From Triplophysa rosa (lineage: Eukaryota > Chordata > Actinopteri > Cypriniformes > Nemacheilidae), in the NCBI RefSeq assembly GCF_024868665.1, contig NC_079912.1:13518948-13582947 (forward strand): a stretch of 64,000 bases of DNA. Reading direction: 5' to 3'. Made by a program: the position numbers and the translations under genes. The stretch's first letter is position 1. Each line of letters opens with the position of its first letter. Of the stretch, positions 27,001 to 42,000 are shown one piece after another. The notes under the pieces were generated by a model. The model had not been told where the DNA came from. It saw nothing but the letters and a program-made list of their open reading frames with translations, and did no database searches.

Positions 27001-30000
27001 TCACAACCTCACCACTAGATGCCGCCAAATTTCATTAAGTGGACCTTTAGTGTAAAGGAGTCATTTGAAAGATGTTTTAATAGTTAACATTTAAAAAACT
27101 AACTCTGCCTTTATGCTTACATTTTATTACTGGGCATAATTATCATCAAACATAATACGCAAGAACACAAGAAATCCACAAAGAGGGGCTTTTCCGCAGC
27201 ACTATATGAATAGCAAAGAGTAATAACTGTGAACAGGGAAGTCCGCTCAAATGTTTATAAAACCGGAGCTGTACATGTACGGCTTCTCAGATCCCTGAAC
27301 CATTTTGAACTTTCTGGAAAAACAGATCATAGTGCCAAACGTCCCTCACATATGTCTGTTTCTTTGAAACACTAGCCCAAACAAAGTTCATATTTCCTCA
27401 GCTTTCCTGTTTACACCCCTCGGCGTGGAAACAATGTCTCCTCAAGGACTACAGTGCAAAACACATGCAACACTACAATAAGAAAAAACACAAAACCTTC
27501 CTCGTAATTTGCATTGCTTCCTCCAAACAGGTTTACATTTGTACTATGAAATGACACAATCTCTTTTGCAAGTTTCCAGTCTGTGTATCACATACTGAAC
27601 ATAATCCAAATGTATTATTATCCTAGCAACCTTGTAATCCCTGGTTGTAAATCATTATGCAATATATCCCTCACTCAGTTCTTAGTGATTCAATGTCTTC
27701 TTCTCTATATCTGTCATCCGTTATCTGTCTTCACCTCTGGGTTTATCAGGAGGACGCTGCAGTTGTGCACAAGGGCTGGCTTGGCTCAGAGCGGCGATGC
27801 ATCTGTCTGCCAGAGACTGCTGCGAACTAGGGCTGGGCGATTTATCGTGTGATTCTTAGGCCCGATTCACATTTCGCGTCTTTTCCGCGCGCATATTCGT
27901 TATTTTAAATGTAGACGCATGGCAGGCGTGCGGAAATAGGGGGCGACAAGAATGGAGACACAGATTATCACAGCATAACTAAATCTAGTAGCAGAGTTAA
28001 TACATGGTATTTACAGTGCATATTAGGGCTGCACGATAATTTATCGCGATACCACTAAATCCTATTGAAATCGAGCTGGCTGCGATATGCAATGTGTCGA
28101 TATTTTTTTTAATGCATAGCTTGTCCGTGAAGCACGGCTCTGGGATCAGTAGGAAATGCTGCTCGATCTAAAAGCAGTGCGAGTCGCTTATAATGTGCAT
28201 TTGAAAAAGCAACACCCGTCAAACATGATCATTATAAATATACTTTATTATCATAAAAATACCTGATGAGGCTTGAGGAACAGTGATAAAAAGATGTCCA
28301 TAGGCATTTCCTAGATTCTAGAACGTGTTATGGTCTTCTTTTGCAGTGCGTATTTGGAGTTTCCGCACGAGAGCGCCCTCTGGCTTTCAGATGCAGCAGC
28401 ATTTTCACGTACTTCACTCAAAAGCTGTGCATGAATCACGTGATATTTATCGTCGGTTTATCGCGACAGCCCTAATTATAATCTAAATATATTCTTTGTT
28501 TATACCTCGTGGTCTCAACGGCTATCGTGGCCCATGGTTGCTTAGCGACGACAGACGCCAGGAGAGCGCAAAGTCTAGGCGCTTTAGAAAAAAAGGAGAA
28601 CGAAGTGCAGCTCGCGTTTTCCCACTCAGTTTTAGACACGAAATGTGAATCAGGCCTTATGCTCGCGGTTTCTCAATGAATTACGGTTAAATGCCGCCAC
28701 ATCCGAAAGCCAGAGGGCGCTCTTGCGCAGAAACTCAGAATATGAGAAACAGAAGAACAACGATTAGTTTCAGGAAATGCCAATGGTGATATTCTATCGC
28801 TGTTCTTCAAACCTTTTCAGGTTTTTTCATGATAATAAAGTATATTTATAGTGATGATGTTTGCTTTACGTTATAAATGACTCAATCCCGTAGTGATTTT
28901 AGATCGAGCAGTACTTCCTACTGATCAAAGAGCCGTATAATTATAATTAGCGTGAATCGCGGTATATATATTGCCCAACACTACATTCCCATTTTCCAAA
29001 CAATATGTGACTAAGACACTAAGATTTTGCATATTAAAGTCAGGCCGATAGATGAGACAGGCTGCGTCTGATGCTAGTTAAGATCCTCATTTGCAGGGAA
29101 AATGAACTCGTAAAACCGTGCGGTTGTGCTGACAAAGAACATTGTGTGATGTGAGCGGGCCGGTGCCATTTCGACGTGGGTTTGTCATTATTTGGAAAGT
29201 GCAGATTCATTTTACGTTTAACAGTGAGTTTCTGGAAACACAAAAGGGGGATTTTTAAGATAAATTGCAGCTGCAAATGAGTATGTTTGTTTGCATGTGC
29301 TGTCTGTTTAACACATTTATACATGCATTTATTCATTTGGCAGACGCTTTTATCCAAAGCGACTTACAAGTAGGAGAGCATATAAACATTTTGTCAACAC
29401 GCTAAACAGTACCGTTAGTTTACAAGGCCATGCTACTAGGAGGATTAAAGTTGGAATAAGCAAAGGAGAGAATGAACAACAAGATTTTTTTTAGACAGAC
29501 AGACAGACAGTTATTGGTTAGCACCATATTCATTAGGAATTATGCAGGAACAATTCAAACACACACAAAAATGAAGTTAACTCCACGAAATCTTACAATC
29601 TGGCAGGTCGGTTTTGAGAGCAAGGTTGCGTAGAGTGTAGCAGACTATTGTGATGTGGCATGCTTTATTACGACTGTACAGAATCTCTCCATCACTGTGA
29701 TCCAGGCAATTAAAGGGATAGTTCACCCAAAAGCGAAAAATCTGTCATCATTTCCTCACCCTCTTGTCATTTTAACCTGTATGACTTTCTTTCTTATATA
29801 GAACACAAAAGAAAATATTTTGAAGAAAGTTGGTAACTGAACAACAGTTTTATCCATTGACTTGCATTGGTTTTGTCCATACAATAGAAGTCAATGGGTA
29901 TCGCCGTTGTTTAGTTACCAACATTCTTCAAAAGTCATGAAATGACAAGAGGGTTAATAAATGATGACAGAATTTTCATTTTTGGGTGAACTACCCCTTT

Positions 30001-33000
30001 AAATCAACTTTGCTGAACGTGCAGCAATGAACATAACCATGTTTTTGTGCAGAAATGCCATGCACGAATGTTGAATGTCATTCAACTAATGTTATTGTTT
30101 TTAATGTTATTGTTACTCCAGCACGGATGAGGGTCATCTTAACTCTCACAAATAAAATACTGAACATAAGGAAACAATAATTGCCATTTGAGGACTGAAA
30201 ATACTGTGCGTGAGTCATCCTAAGAGTAAACATCTCCTCCAAAGAATAGCATACACATACAGCAAACACAAGCAGGCTGAGCTCTGTGAGTATACACACC
30301 CCTGGCATGAATTCAACGAAGATGGACAGCTTTTTCTGCACTGGATCACGCAAGCAGCCGAAATACTGAACGATGCGCTCGTGACGGAGGTTCTTCAGGA
30401 GCTGAATCTCACACTCCAGTGCATTCACTTCCTGTGGAGAGAGACAAAGAGAAATGTGAGCAGAAAGTGAGGGAAATCTTCCAGTGCATAAACGTGTCAT
30501 TCTACAACTGCGGCGGCACATTCTGTCACTCATTCTCAGGATTAAAATCTAATGTAATGAACATTTTGAGACTTAAAATAAAATAATAAATGGGTCTCTT
30601 TCGGCATAAATGCATGATACTGCTTCACAAATTAGCTGAGATGTTTTTTCCAGTTCTAGACAGTATAAAAAAGTAATAAAAGATTTATTGTAAAATATTG
30701 TGTTCAAGACAAATTGAAACGAGTAATAAGTTAATTTAATATATTTTAATAAGATATCTATAAAACAATTGTAACTAAGTTTAATGTCACTGGTCACCAC
30801 AGTAAAACACAAAAGCACTTTTATGAAACACACAAGATTAACGTCATGTGTGGTCAATGTGAGAGTTTTAACATGCTACATTTTATTGAAAGTTGCTTAA
30901 AAACATTTTTCATAAAAACTAGTCTGGTATTTTTTTCTGGAAAAAAATAAGATGAAAATCTCATTGTTCTTATAAAATGACCCAAATACTGTCACTAAGC
31001 AGTTCTGTCTTGCACGCTTACTTTGCTGGTCTCCTGACAGTCGGGGTCAAAGGGCACCTGTTTGGCCGCCAGCTCTCGGCCCGTGTCGACGTCGTAGCAG
31101 AGGTAAACCTCGCCGAAGGCTCCTCGACCGAGCAGCTTCCCCTGACGCCAGTTCACCGGAGCCCTTGGGGCTACGGATAAGAAAAAAGAAACCATGCTAA
31201 CCTCACCAACTCGCAACCAGCTGTACATAATTCACACACAGACCCGCTGAAGACACGCAGTCAAACCGCAACTGTATTTACAACTGCATGCTATACAAAT
31301 TTACACCGTCTGATTTACTGGCAAATGTTCTCAGGCAATAAATGAAGATGAACAGACAGACAGTCGTGAACATGATTTCTAACATGTCTCTGTATATATT
31401 ACACAACTAAATATTCATTCTTTAAATCAAGGTTGTGTCAAACTGAAACAAACCCTTGCGGGTGTTTTACTATTGTTTTAATACAATATCTAAATGTTTG
31501 GCCAGGTTCTCAATATCACCCCTTCCCATCCCTATTTTATGGCTCTCTAGACATTGAGCCTCATTCACAACGCAAATGCTTTATTCACAAATGCTTTCGG
31601 TAAAATGTTTGCTATTGTTTTATATACTCAGCTGCATGGATTAAATCTTAATTAGTGCAGAAATACTTTGCTGACATCATTATGTATTTACTGTAGCTCA
31701 GTACTGCTATAATGAATCATATCAAGCTATATGAACTGGTGTGCTTACTGGTACTCTGGGATATATGGCGATGTGGGATTTCATCGGGTTTGGGGGTAAA
31801 AGAGAGTGATTAGAGATCACAATAATATCTGCCTGTGAATGTGTGTGTGCAGTCTTACATTTGGGAGCGTTGCGTTGGCTGTCACTCCAACTGATGGAGT
31901 GCAGATCTCCACTGTACAGCAAAGTGCTTTCTCCATTATAGCTGCGTGTACGACTGGACGGGACCAGCTGAAACAAGTTCTCTTGGGGCATAAAACTTCG
32001 AGGGAAAGTCCTTCGACCTGTAAACAGACAAACATAGATCTTAGAGTTACCTAAGTTACCTTAGACATACAACATACAAAATATAAATATCCCACATTTT
32101 TTGACCAAGGAACTTCCATGACTTCTCTATGGTTTTTACCACTAATGTGATATTTATTGGAAACAGATTTAAAAATCTTTTTATACTCAAAAAGAGCGAT
32201 TTTTGGCCAATTTAATATATTCATGCCAATTTAATTAATATACATATTCATTTCCAATATTTGTCCAAGTTTTCCTTTTAAAACAGTATTTAGACTGGAA
32301 CTTTTATGTACACCACCGGTCAAATGTTTTGGGACATTTGAGTGAAATGTTTTTCGTTATTTAAAAAAACGTTTGATCCAAAAGTGTATGCTTAAATGTC
32401 TGAAATTAGTTTAGTAATCAAAAATATAATTTTGCAAACAAACATGTTATTTTCATGACAAAACTAACATTTCATTTAATATATACTGTATTTTTTAAAT
32501 GGATGACTTTGACTGAATAATGAAGAAAGAGCAGCCAATAAGAGCACAGAATAGATGGGAAATCCTTTAATATTGTTTAAAAAGCATCTCAGGGTGAGAC
32601 CTCAAGAAGCTGCTTGATAAAATGACAAGAAAACATTTCTGCAAATTCTAGTCAAAAGGTAACTACACTGAAGATGATAAAATATCAAACGTTTTAATTA
32701 ATTTATTTAGTTACAACATAATTCCCATAGTTCCCTTTTTTATGTCATAATTTTGATGAGTTCATTATTATTATAAAATATGGACAAAAATATGAACACA
32801 TAAGTGAGTAAGTGTCCAAAAACTTTTGACCAGTAGTGTATATATGTATATATATATACTGTATATAGATATAGATAGATCGATGCTGTAGACAGACAGA
32901 CAGACAGACAGATAGATAGAGAAACTGAGTAAATGACTGCAGAAACTGTGAGCTCATTATGTAATCACTTCTTAAACATGTCCAAACAAGTATCTTTACG

Positions 33001-36000
33001 TTCTCTGATTCTCACGCTCTTCTTTTCCTCTCCGTCTAACTTCCCCATCAACCTTTCCACAAGACAGGAAACTGCTCTCAGTACAGCGTTTGGCAACAGT
33101 CATTGTGCCAGGGAAATACAAATAACACACAGACCAGGTCTTTAAAACACCCGGTTCTGAGCCGTGTAGACGGGAAACACATATCACGCTGGCCAAGTTC
33201 ACGGTCATGTGCATAAGCTTTACCTCCAGCACTGCAGCCTTGAGCCTATTTAGCATCAGGAATGTAAAATAATGAGTCACTCTGTCAAATGATAAATTCT
33301 AATTTTGCCTCTCTATAGCCATCTCTGTTTAAAACAACCAAAAATCGCAGGTTACTTCGTGTACCTTTACATGTTAAAAAACAGCCGACATTTTCCCACA
33401 AAATCATACCCGACAGCTCAAATTACAAATTAATATAAGCTTACTGTTGTGAATTGTGGTAGCGTGAGGAAACAGTTATACTGATTGCTTATGTACTTGC
33501 TTAGTAATTGATTGTTGTTTAATTTTTAACCAAAAAAAGTTACAGATTTTAATGAAGTGCACCAATCACAAAAACCTAATGTGTTGGCTCTACCAGCTGA
33601 ACTACAGAAACACTTAACACTTAACATGTATTTACTGTTATTTTTGTGTTGTGGTGTTTACAATCTATCTACTGAAGGATCTACAAAAACAAGTTTGAGT
33701 TCAAATACTGTAGGAGTTTAGCAAGAACACAACCCCAGCAATGTCCTCCACACTAACACTCTCCACAGGGACTGTCCCTACAATTACCACACTGTGTGTT
33801 GCTATGGATTAAAAAAAGCATCTGCTAAATGTTAACAGAAGAATTAATTAGCTAATAAGGTGCACTGAGAATTGAGAGGAGCCTGCAAAAACCAGACTGA
33901 GGTTTAAGCTAATACAACCAGTTTGGTTGCAGACTACCATTTAGTTTTATAACACAATGTCATTATGAAAGAAAAACAAGCATATTTAATTGAAATGGTT
34001 TTTAAAATAAACCTGCACAGCTTTTATACTATGTGCTGAAAGATTAAGAATGATGGATTTAAACACGATAAAATGTGCTTATTCAACAGAATTTAGAGTA
34101 CTACAGTAAGTTCCTATAGACGGCTTCAGCGTCAACAACATAATGAAAATGTTATGTGGCCCAAACGGTCTCCGCAAAGACCTCCGTAGTTTTAATTTAA
34201 TTCAATACAATTAATATACATTTAATTAAAATTAATATAAATTATATATAAAATAAATTATTATATCATAACCATAACGCATAATGCAGAAGTTAACATC
34301 GGGCCAGGCGTGTGCTGATTGGTAGCTGATAATATAACTAACAAAACTACTGAATTTAAATATGTAACTTCATATTTAAATGAACATGCATGAAGCAATT
34401 TGAATCCATCACTGGCCTGGCAATAACCAACAGCAAAATGATTGACAGCAGCAGAACAGATTAGATTAGATTACGGTTCATTAGATAACAATTCTCACCG
34501 CTTATACATTCAACCTGATTTACATTTAATGACTGAAGTTGAAACTCAAACAAGCATTCATTTTATGTGTCATTCATTTTTATACTAGTGAATGACACAC
34601 ATACATAGATTGCTTCCCTTTGCTAAATGGGCAAATTTCACAAGCATTGATGATGGTAAAGAGGATCTTACCATCACCGTAGTCTTTGCTGCGGCTGGAC
34701 ATGTGGAACTGCCGTGGAAAGGTCCCGTGTTTCCCGTGACGGCCTGCAGGGGGAGCAGTGAGACACAGGCTGGTTATTTAAATTCTAGCCTTTTAAATTC
34801 AGTTCTTTACCAAAAAAGGTCATACTAAAGTGTTAAATACACTTGTCTTGTCTGAATTACAGTTGACACTCTTGTAAACACTTTTATTGTGCTAGTGTAA
34901 TGAAAATATTCTCACAATGTCCTAAAGATAATTGATTTTGGTGTGAAATATGGTCTATTTCATTGTGAGATTTTCCTACTTGTCAACATCACACCGAGAG
35001 AAAGAGATGGAAAAGAGAAAACAAAGAGCAAGATGATCATGCCAGAGCCAATGGCTGTGTGTAAACACAACCGTAGGACGCGGTCTCGCTCCGAGGCCTG
35101 TTTGTGTTAACACGAGCTCTGCGTTCTGAGGCCGCGTGCAATTGAAAGCAGCTGTAAAGCGGACAGCCTCCCCAAGCGCTGTTTACAGCCCCGTCTCCCA
35201 GGGCGACCCAACGATTTGCCCCGTTTTGAACGCAGAGGAAAAATCTACTCACAAGACCAGGCAAAAAACAGACTGTTCTCTACGGAATTCTACACAGTGT
35301 TGGACACGGGTACGTGTGTGCGTGCATGGACGTCTGGGTATGTCGTCAATAACACAAAGCTCTTTTTATTATTGGGATAGAAACGGTTCTGTATCTGCAC
35401 AGATGATGAACTTTCCATGAGAAGTACTAGCTAGTGTGTGTTTGCGAGTGTGACCGGCCTCTCGCTGTTGGGGAAGATGACTATCTCATTATCAGGGAGA
35501 CCTACTCTATTTGATCGCCGCTCAAGAGGAAAAACAACAGAGGGAGAAGCGGGCGAGCGTGAGAGCTGGGGAGAGCGAGAGATGGAGAATACTAACCAGG
35601 GAAAGGCATGAAAGAAAATCTCCTGCTTTAACCACTCCAGTAACTTTCAATCTGTCAGCGCGGCAGAAGAAAAGGAGTGAATGGGGGGAAAAGAGAGAAA
35701 GAATAATCTTCTCTGCTCGCCCGCTCTCCGTCTCATTTTATTCGAGTCTACAGCTTCGTAGCTACAGTATAAAGACAAGCTATTAATGCATTACATGCAA
35801 AATATTTTTGTCTGCTTTTGTAATAAACATATAAGGCAAGGCAAGGCAAGTTTATTTATAAAGCACATTTCATACACAAGGGCAATTCAAAGTGCTTTAC
35901 ATGAAATGATTGACAGAGAGAAATAAGACGTATCTTTAAAATGCAAATGATTTAAGATCACAAATACTTTAGATTTTAAGAGACAATAAAACAGCAATAA

Positions 36001-39000
36001 AATTGATTAAAAAATGTGAGTGTATATATAAAAAGAATAAGAGCAAAAGAAAAAGAAATTAGAAATAGAAGTGCAGTTGATGTAAACCAGTACAGTGCTC
36101 AGGTTGTAAATGCACAGCTAAACAGGAGTGTTTTATATATAACAATAAACATTTTTAAAGAATTTATTTTTCTCAAATTTCGTTGCTTAAAACTGCAATC
36201 CTTAACTTAATATTGGTAATATATGAACAATTACAATAATGCTTACAATAATGATTTATAAGTTCGGCTGTCGGTTATGTTTTTGCAGGAAATGTCAGTT
36301 CGACATCATTTTACTTCAACACACAATGAGAATAGTATGTTCTCAAGTAACCTGCAATATTTTTCCAATAAAGATGCCGATTTTAAGGTAAAAGTTATGG
36401 ACTGTAGCTTTTAAACAAGAAAAAACTTGTTTAAAAACATATGGCTTACAGTTATGGAATTTTTCTTCATTCTACGATTTTACAAAGTCCACATTCGGTA
36501 CTACTGCATTGCGTGCACCTTTACCAAAGAAGGTAATCCCAGAATGCACTACTACAATCTCAGTAAAAAAAAGTTGCTGCAAATGTCGAGCGTCCCAAAT
36601 CAATCACTCTAGTTAGGATGCAACCTTAGAAGTGAACTGCTTATGCAGATAGTACACTTCAAGGTAGCTCAATAGTTGTTGGAACGGAGCCTCACTTACA
36701 GAATGCCGCTCCTATACCTCAATCAGCAGGGCTGCAATTCTTTAGTCTGGTTTGGATGTGATTACCTACTAAGAACACAAAGAAGCCATAGTCGACCCCC
36801 TAAAAGAAGCCCTTTTGCTCCTGTCACACAGACTTCCATCAAATATCAAGTCTTATTAATGGAGCAGAGACCATTAAAACATCCCCACAGCCCGGACAGA
36901 GATCCATATTCACTTGCACATCTCACCTTTGTATTCATAGTTGAGATTCAGGTAATTGTTGTCCCTGTTGTTCTGGGAGAACGGCGGGCTGGAAAAGAGG
37001 AAAGGGGAGGAGAGATGACAGGTTATTTTTGCTTGTTATTCCCTTGTGCGCGGTGGTGAGGTCTGCCTGGCCTACATTCCAACACTGTTTAGTCCCCAAT
37101 GTGCCAACAGACTCTAACGGACAACAGGTCCGCCTGCCACCTGTCCTTTTGCTGAGGACAGAGGCCAATTGTCTCTACCCGATACCTGACCTGACATGCT
37201 AACATCTGGATGTTTAAGAGGATTCTGTATGTCTTTTGAAAATGACAATGGATACTGTAAGTGTCAGTCAAATCTGCAGTATAGAGTGGAGCCAACATCT
37301 ATTTGGACAGTTAAGTCACCTAATTTTGTTTATATTTTTTGTAGGGCAGTCAAACGATTAATCGCGATTTATCGCATCCGGAATAAACGTTTGTTTACAT
37401 AATATATGTCTGTGTACTGTGCATATTAATTTTGTTTTATAAACACATACACATACATGAATATATTTAAAGGGGTGGTGTGTCATGCATTCTGACTTCT
37501 TTACAATGTTAAACGTGCTGTCTTCTCATGCTTAACATGGTCAACTTGTCAAAAAACGAGTTGGGTGTATTATGTAGTATTTCTGTGCTCGATACACTCC
37601 CCCAGCGATCGTACAGGTTTCGGAAAGTTTTTTCCGAACATATAAAACTGTTTCGTAACAATTTTTCTTAGTCCCTTATTGGACAATTCTCCCGGAAAAG
37701 CACACGGCACACCCACGCGGCAGCAAGGAGAGCAGGAGAAGGAGCATGTGCAGACGTCACTTTCACTTGTGTGCAGGAGAGAGAGAGAGAGAGCATACGT
37801 TCGCGAAGTTCAGGTGTTTGTTTGTTCACTGCATTTGGGTGATGAATGTTATATAAACGATGGATATAACGCTGGATTTGGAGATTGTTTGAAACTGATA
37901 TATGAAGCCGTCCCAGCGCTAAAAGATGCTGGACATGAACCGCATGCGGTGAGTGAAACTGATGTCTGTGTTTTGTTGGCAATGGGTGCGCACGTGCTTT
38001 AGTTCAGCCTACCCCTCCCCCCCGCACGCGCCGTATGCTTTCGAAAAAAATCGTACAGCTGTATCTATCTTTAATAAACATGATCAAACAAAATACTCTT
38101 CGAAGATACGAAGTATGCAATACTACTCTATAGGTACTCAAGATTAATATAAGATTGGCAGAAACCGCAAGTATTAGGGCCGCTTTAAGAAAAATATACA
38201 AATTAATAAACATGTATTCAATTATAAGTAAATATAAATAAATACATCTAAATTTTCCTAAATACTGTATATATTAACATTTATGTGTATGTTTTTGTGT
38301 GTATAAATACAAAATTAATATGCACAGTACACAGACATATATTATGTGAACACAAACTTTTATTCCGGATGAGATCAATCGTTTGACAGCCCTAATTTTT
38401 TGTAATTTATTTAGAAAACAGACTTTATGTATTATTTATATGTATTATTTTTACTATTGATATTTATTTACTGTAAATATTTATTTTCTCACCCATCATC
38501 AAATAAAAAATAAATAAATAACCAAATGTGACATTAGCATATTTAAAAAGAAAAAGATTTAGGGCTGGATTTGATTTAAACAATTTAGAAAATGTAATTT
38601 ATTTATTATATATATTTAATTATTGTATATATTCATTAATTTGCTCACTCATCATCGTGTTTAATAATACAAATAAAAGAAAAAGAAAATGACTACCCAA
38701 AACACATTTTACTGCCCAAATGTGACATTTCTTAAAGTAGAAACATATATTATCATATTTAAGGTGAAAAGATATAGGGCCGGATTAGATTTTATTCACT
38801 GAAAATTTGATTATTAAAAGTTATCTCTAACCCTCCCACTAAAAACCTTGCTAGCTGGTATGCAAAACGCAGTTTATGTTTTAACATTTATGAATGTTCA
38901 TGATACAAGATACAACATACCAGATGTCATACTGAATTTACTGAAAATCTGAAGTGTGCAACCAGTGGACATTTTGCAGTCCCATTAGCAATCTGCAAGC

Positions 39001-42000
39001 TCAGCAGATAAAAAAACAAGTTTTTCTTAGTAAAAAGGACCTCATTTGATGTTGACGTTCTACAGGAGATAATAAGCTTATGTGCACAAACCCTCACAGG
39101 TAACGTCAATGATAGAAAAACATCACGAGTTAATGAGATATAAAGAGCGTCTGCCGTGCAGGAGTGAATGTTACTGCCCAGACCCTTTTATTCCTCTCCG
39201 ACGGTGACGTCAGCACCGAGCGGGGGGTTCGGCGAGACCCCGGATAACAGGCACACACACACCCGCAGAGAGGGGGAAATTTCCATGCACTTGTTTCCTG
39301 CCATTGTTCTGAGGGCTAAAAGCCAGATAGGACTTGTGCAGGTAGCATGGCTTCCCTGTTTCATTCCCGCTCTCTCTCTTAAACATGGATTTCTGTCTTT
39401 CTCACTCTTTCCCTCTATTTGTCTCCCCTCTTTTTTTTCTCTCATCCTCTTCGCACTGCATTATTACTCTTTTTATAACAATACTGGCGAGGCAACAGAT
39501 AGCAGAATAGATCGGCGAGATCAAGCCACTCTTTCTCTCAATCTCGCTCTCTGAGCCAAGCCGAGCAGAGGCGTCCAGCGATAGCCCTGGAATCCAGGCG
39601 TCCAGATAAGCAAACTGTCGCCATGGTGACATCAGGGGCTTCCTGGTTGGCCTGTATGGCGACCTGATTCCGTTTCCTTTCTGGGCAGCTGGCACATTTA
39701 TCAGACATCTCCTATGCCCATAATTATTACAAAATGCTCATTAATGGCTGAAGCTGCAATTTTTCTAAGATTTTCACGTCGTATTTTATGTCAATGTGCA
39801 GATTTGTGCAACGACAAAGTAACACACACACATTTATAATAAGGTGATCCGCTCACCTGTCCAGCGCTTGATCCAATGATTGACAACTGCTGGAAAGTGA
39901 CCCATCTGCACTCCCAAACGGCTCCAATATCTACAGACAAAAAAAAGAAATGACATCAGCTCGCTGCATTGCATTGCATTACAGCACATCTGAACCTTAG
40001 CCCACTACACGACTGACGTAAGATTTTCCATGAGCCAATACCAGTAATATGTTCAAGCTTTCCTTTCCCTGTTGTAAAGTGACCAATTGCACAAGATCAT
40101 TTTATACAAATCACCATACAAAACAACACAAGAGACTATAAAACTCCTTTTTATATTGAGCATTTGCAATTTTGGTGCACATGGTGATTCTTAACCTTGG
40201 GGGAAAGTAATCCAGGGTTATCTTGTTCCATGATTCATCTTTTATTTTATTTTATTTTATGCTGGGTTCAGAATACACAATACAGGACCAATCTGTTTAT
40301 ATAGGGTTGTGGTGATTCGTAAATAACTATTTTGTGTAGACGGTTTTAGGGGCAACAACATAAACAAACGTTATGTGGCCCAAACTTAACTCCCGGTAGA
40401 CCTCTGCAATGAATCAATAACTGTTAAGTAGTTTTTAATTTAATTCAATACTATTAATATACAATAAAATATTAATATAAATTAAATCTCAAATAAATTG
40501 TTATATTATGAGCAAACACAGACCGGAAGTTAACTTCAGGCCAGGCAAGTCCAATGAAACTGTCCATAGTGTTTCACGGCTGACAACAACCGACACTGTG
40601 TCTCTGACTCCTCACAACATCCTCACAAAAAGACCAGCATGTTGGTCATCCACAACTGATTCCATCACATTTCTGTGATGACCAATAGGAGCACAGAGAG
40701 CGAAACAAAAGAGAGACGTGCTGCTAAGTGACATACTCGTGCCTTTATGATGTTTCCGCTTCACTTGCCTTTATTTGTCTACGCATTTGTTTCTGGAAGT
40801 TATACGCTAGTTCCGTTTTCTCAATGACGTAATGCGTGCCATTTAAAACAGCATAGTTTAATCTGAGAAAATTAAAATATTGTGTAGTATAAACCCGGCA
40901 TTAGTTTTTAATACCAGGAAAATCGTGTTTCGAGACTTCACACTGTTTATTTGTAAAACCTGGTTTGCCATTCTTATTCTATATTTATGAATTTATTACA
41001 ACTGCAAAATGTTTCTTAACTTAGTCTTAAAAGTGGCCTTTAACCAGCCTTTAAAAAATGTTAACCCAAAATACAGGGTTGGTTTAACTTTTAATGTCTC
41101 CCTAACATATATTTAACACAAGCAAGAAAAAATAAAATAAATAAGAGGTGGCATACCTCAGTCATATGCTTTATCTTATATTATGGTGTGAAAAGCCCTG
41201 GTGTAACTGAAGATAAATGTAATACTGACAGCAGATCTTACGTTTGAATCGAGTGTTTCTGGGATAAACTCTCCCTCGCTGTGGATGCTGGTGTAGGACC
41301 CCTGCCGCGCGATCTGCTGCTGTTCTTCTGGTACACTGCCTGGAGGAGGAGAGGTGCGGCCCGTGTTCAGGGAGCCTGCAGACAGACAGGAAAACGTGTG
41401 CATGACACATCGCTTGGTCTGATGCAAAAAATCATCCAGGAATAGTAATTCTTCCAAGAGCAGCCGATAACGGTGCAGGGGAAGATCCCAAAGAAAAAAG
41501 ACGGAACAGTAAACGATGAGTGTGGCAAGGTACAGGCAAACAGAACGTTGGAGGAAGTGTAAATTGGAGAGAGAACACGGCTGTCTGGAGAGAGATTAAC
41601 AAGGAGAGAAATTATGCTGCCTTCACATGCTCTCTGAAATTTTATAATTCCCACTTCAACCAGGAAATCATTTATGGCACGGTAATGTTAGCAGACGCTT
41701 GTAACGTTTTAATGCTACTAAATCATTAGTAACATTCATGTTTTAATGTTACTAAATACTTTTAATGTTACTCATTCCAGACGTTACTTCCGGAATGAAG
41801 TGGGAATTATCGAATTTCCGAGAGGAGAGTAAAACAAAGGAAATAATATTTATAGATGATGTGTGTAATTTCTGCACAATTAGCAGCGCAATAAACAGAA
41901 TTCTATTGAGATAACAGTTTTAAACACCTCCTATCATTAATCGATTAAGAAGACTGTCTCATTCATATTTAAAGGGATAGTTCACCCAAAAAGGAAAATT

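Larger units (their letters stand above)
24290..31021. other. MAP3K introns between kinase-domain exons
   Basis: Apart from the exons at 24621-24798, 25661-25790 and 30300-30431, this stretch holds hAT-type elements (26511-26798, 27828-28983), one copy of an interspersed repeat (26811-27048), a SINE/LINE-derived core (29318-29384) and a family A MITE (29711-30002). No additional exon was recognised. Confidence 0.7.

Noticed and set aside
35511..35786. Arg/Glu-rich 91-codon frame in a MAP3K intron
   Set aside because: Composition reflects a GAGA-rich purine tract; no homology or exon signals recognised.
39168..39554. 128-codon plus-strand open frame
   Set aside because: Low-complexity pyrimidine-rich translation (Ser/Phe/Leu-rich); located in a MAP3K intron with no coding signature.
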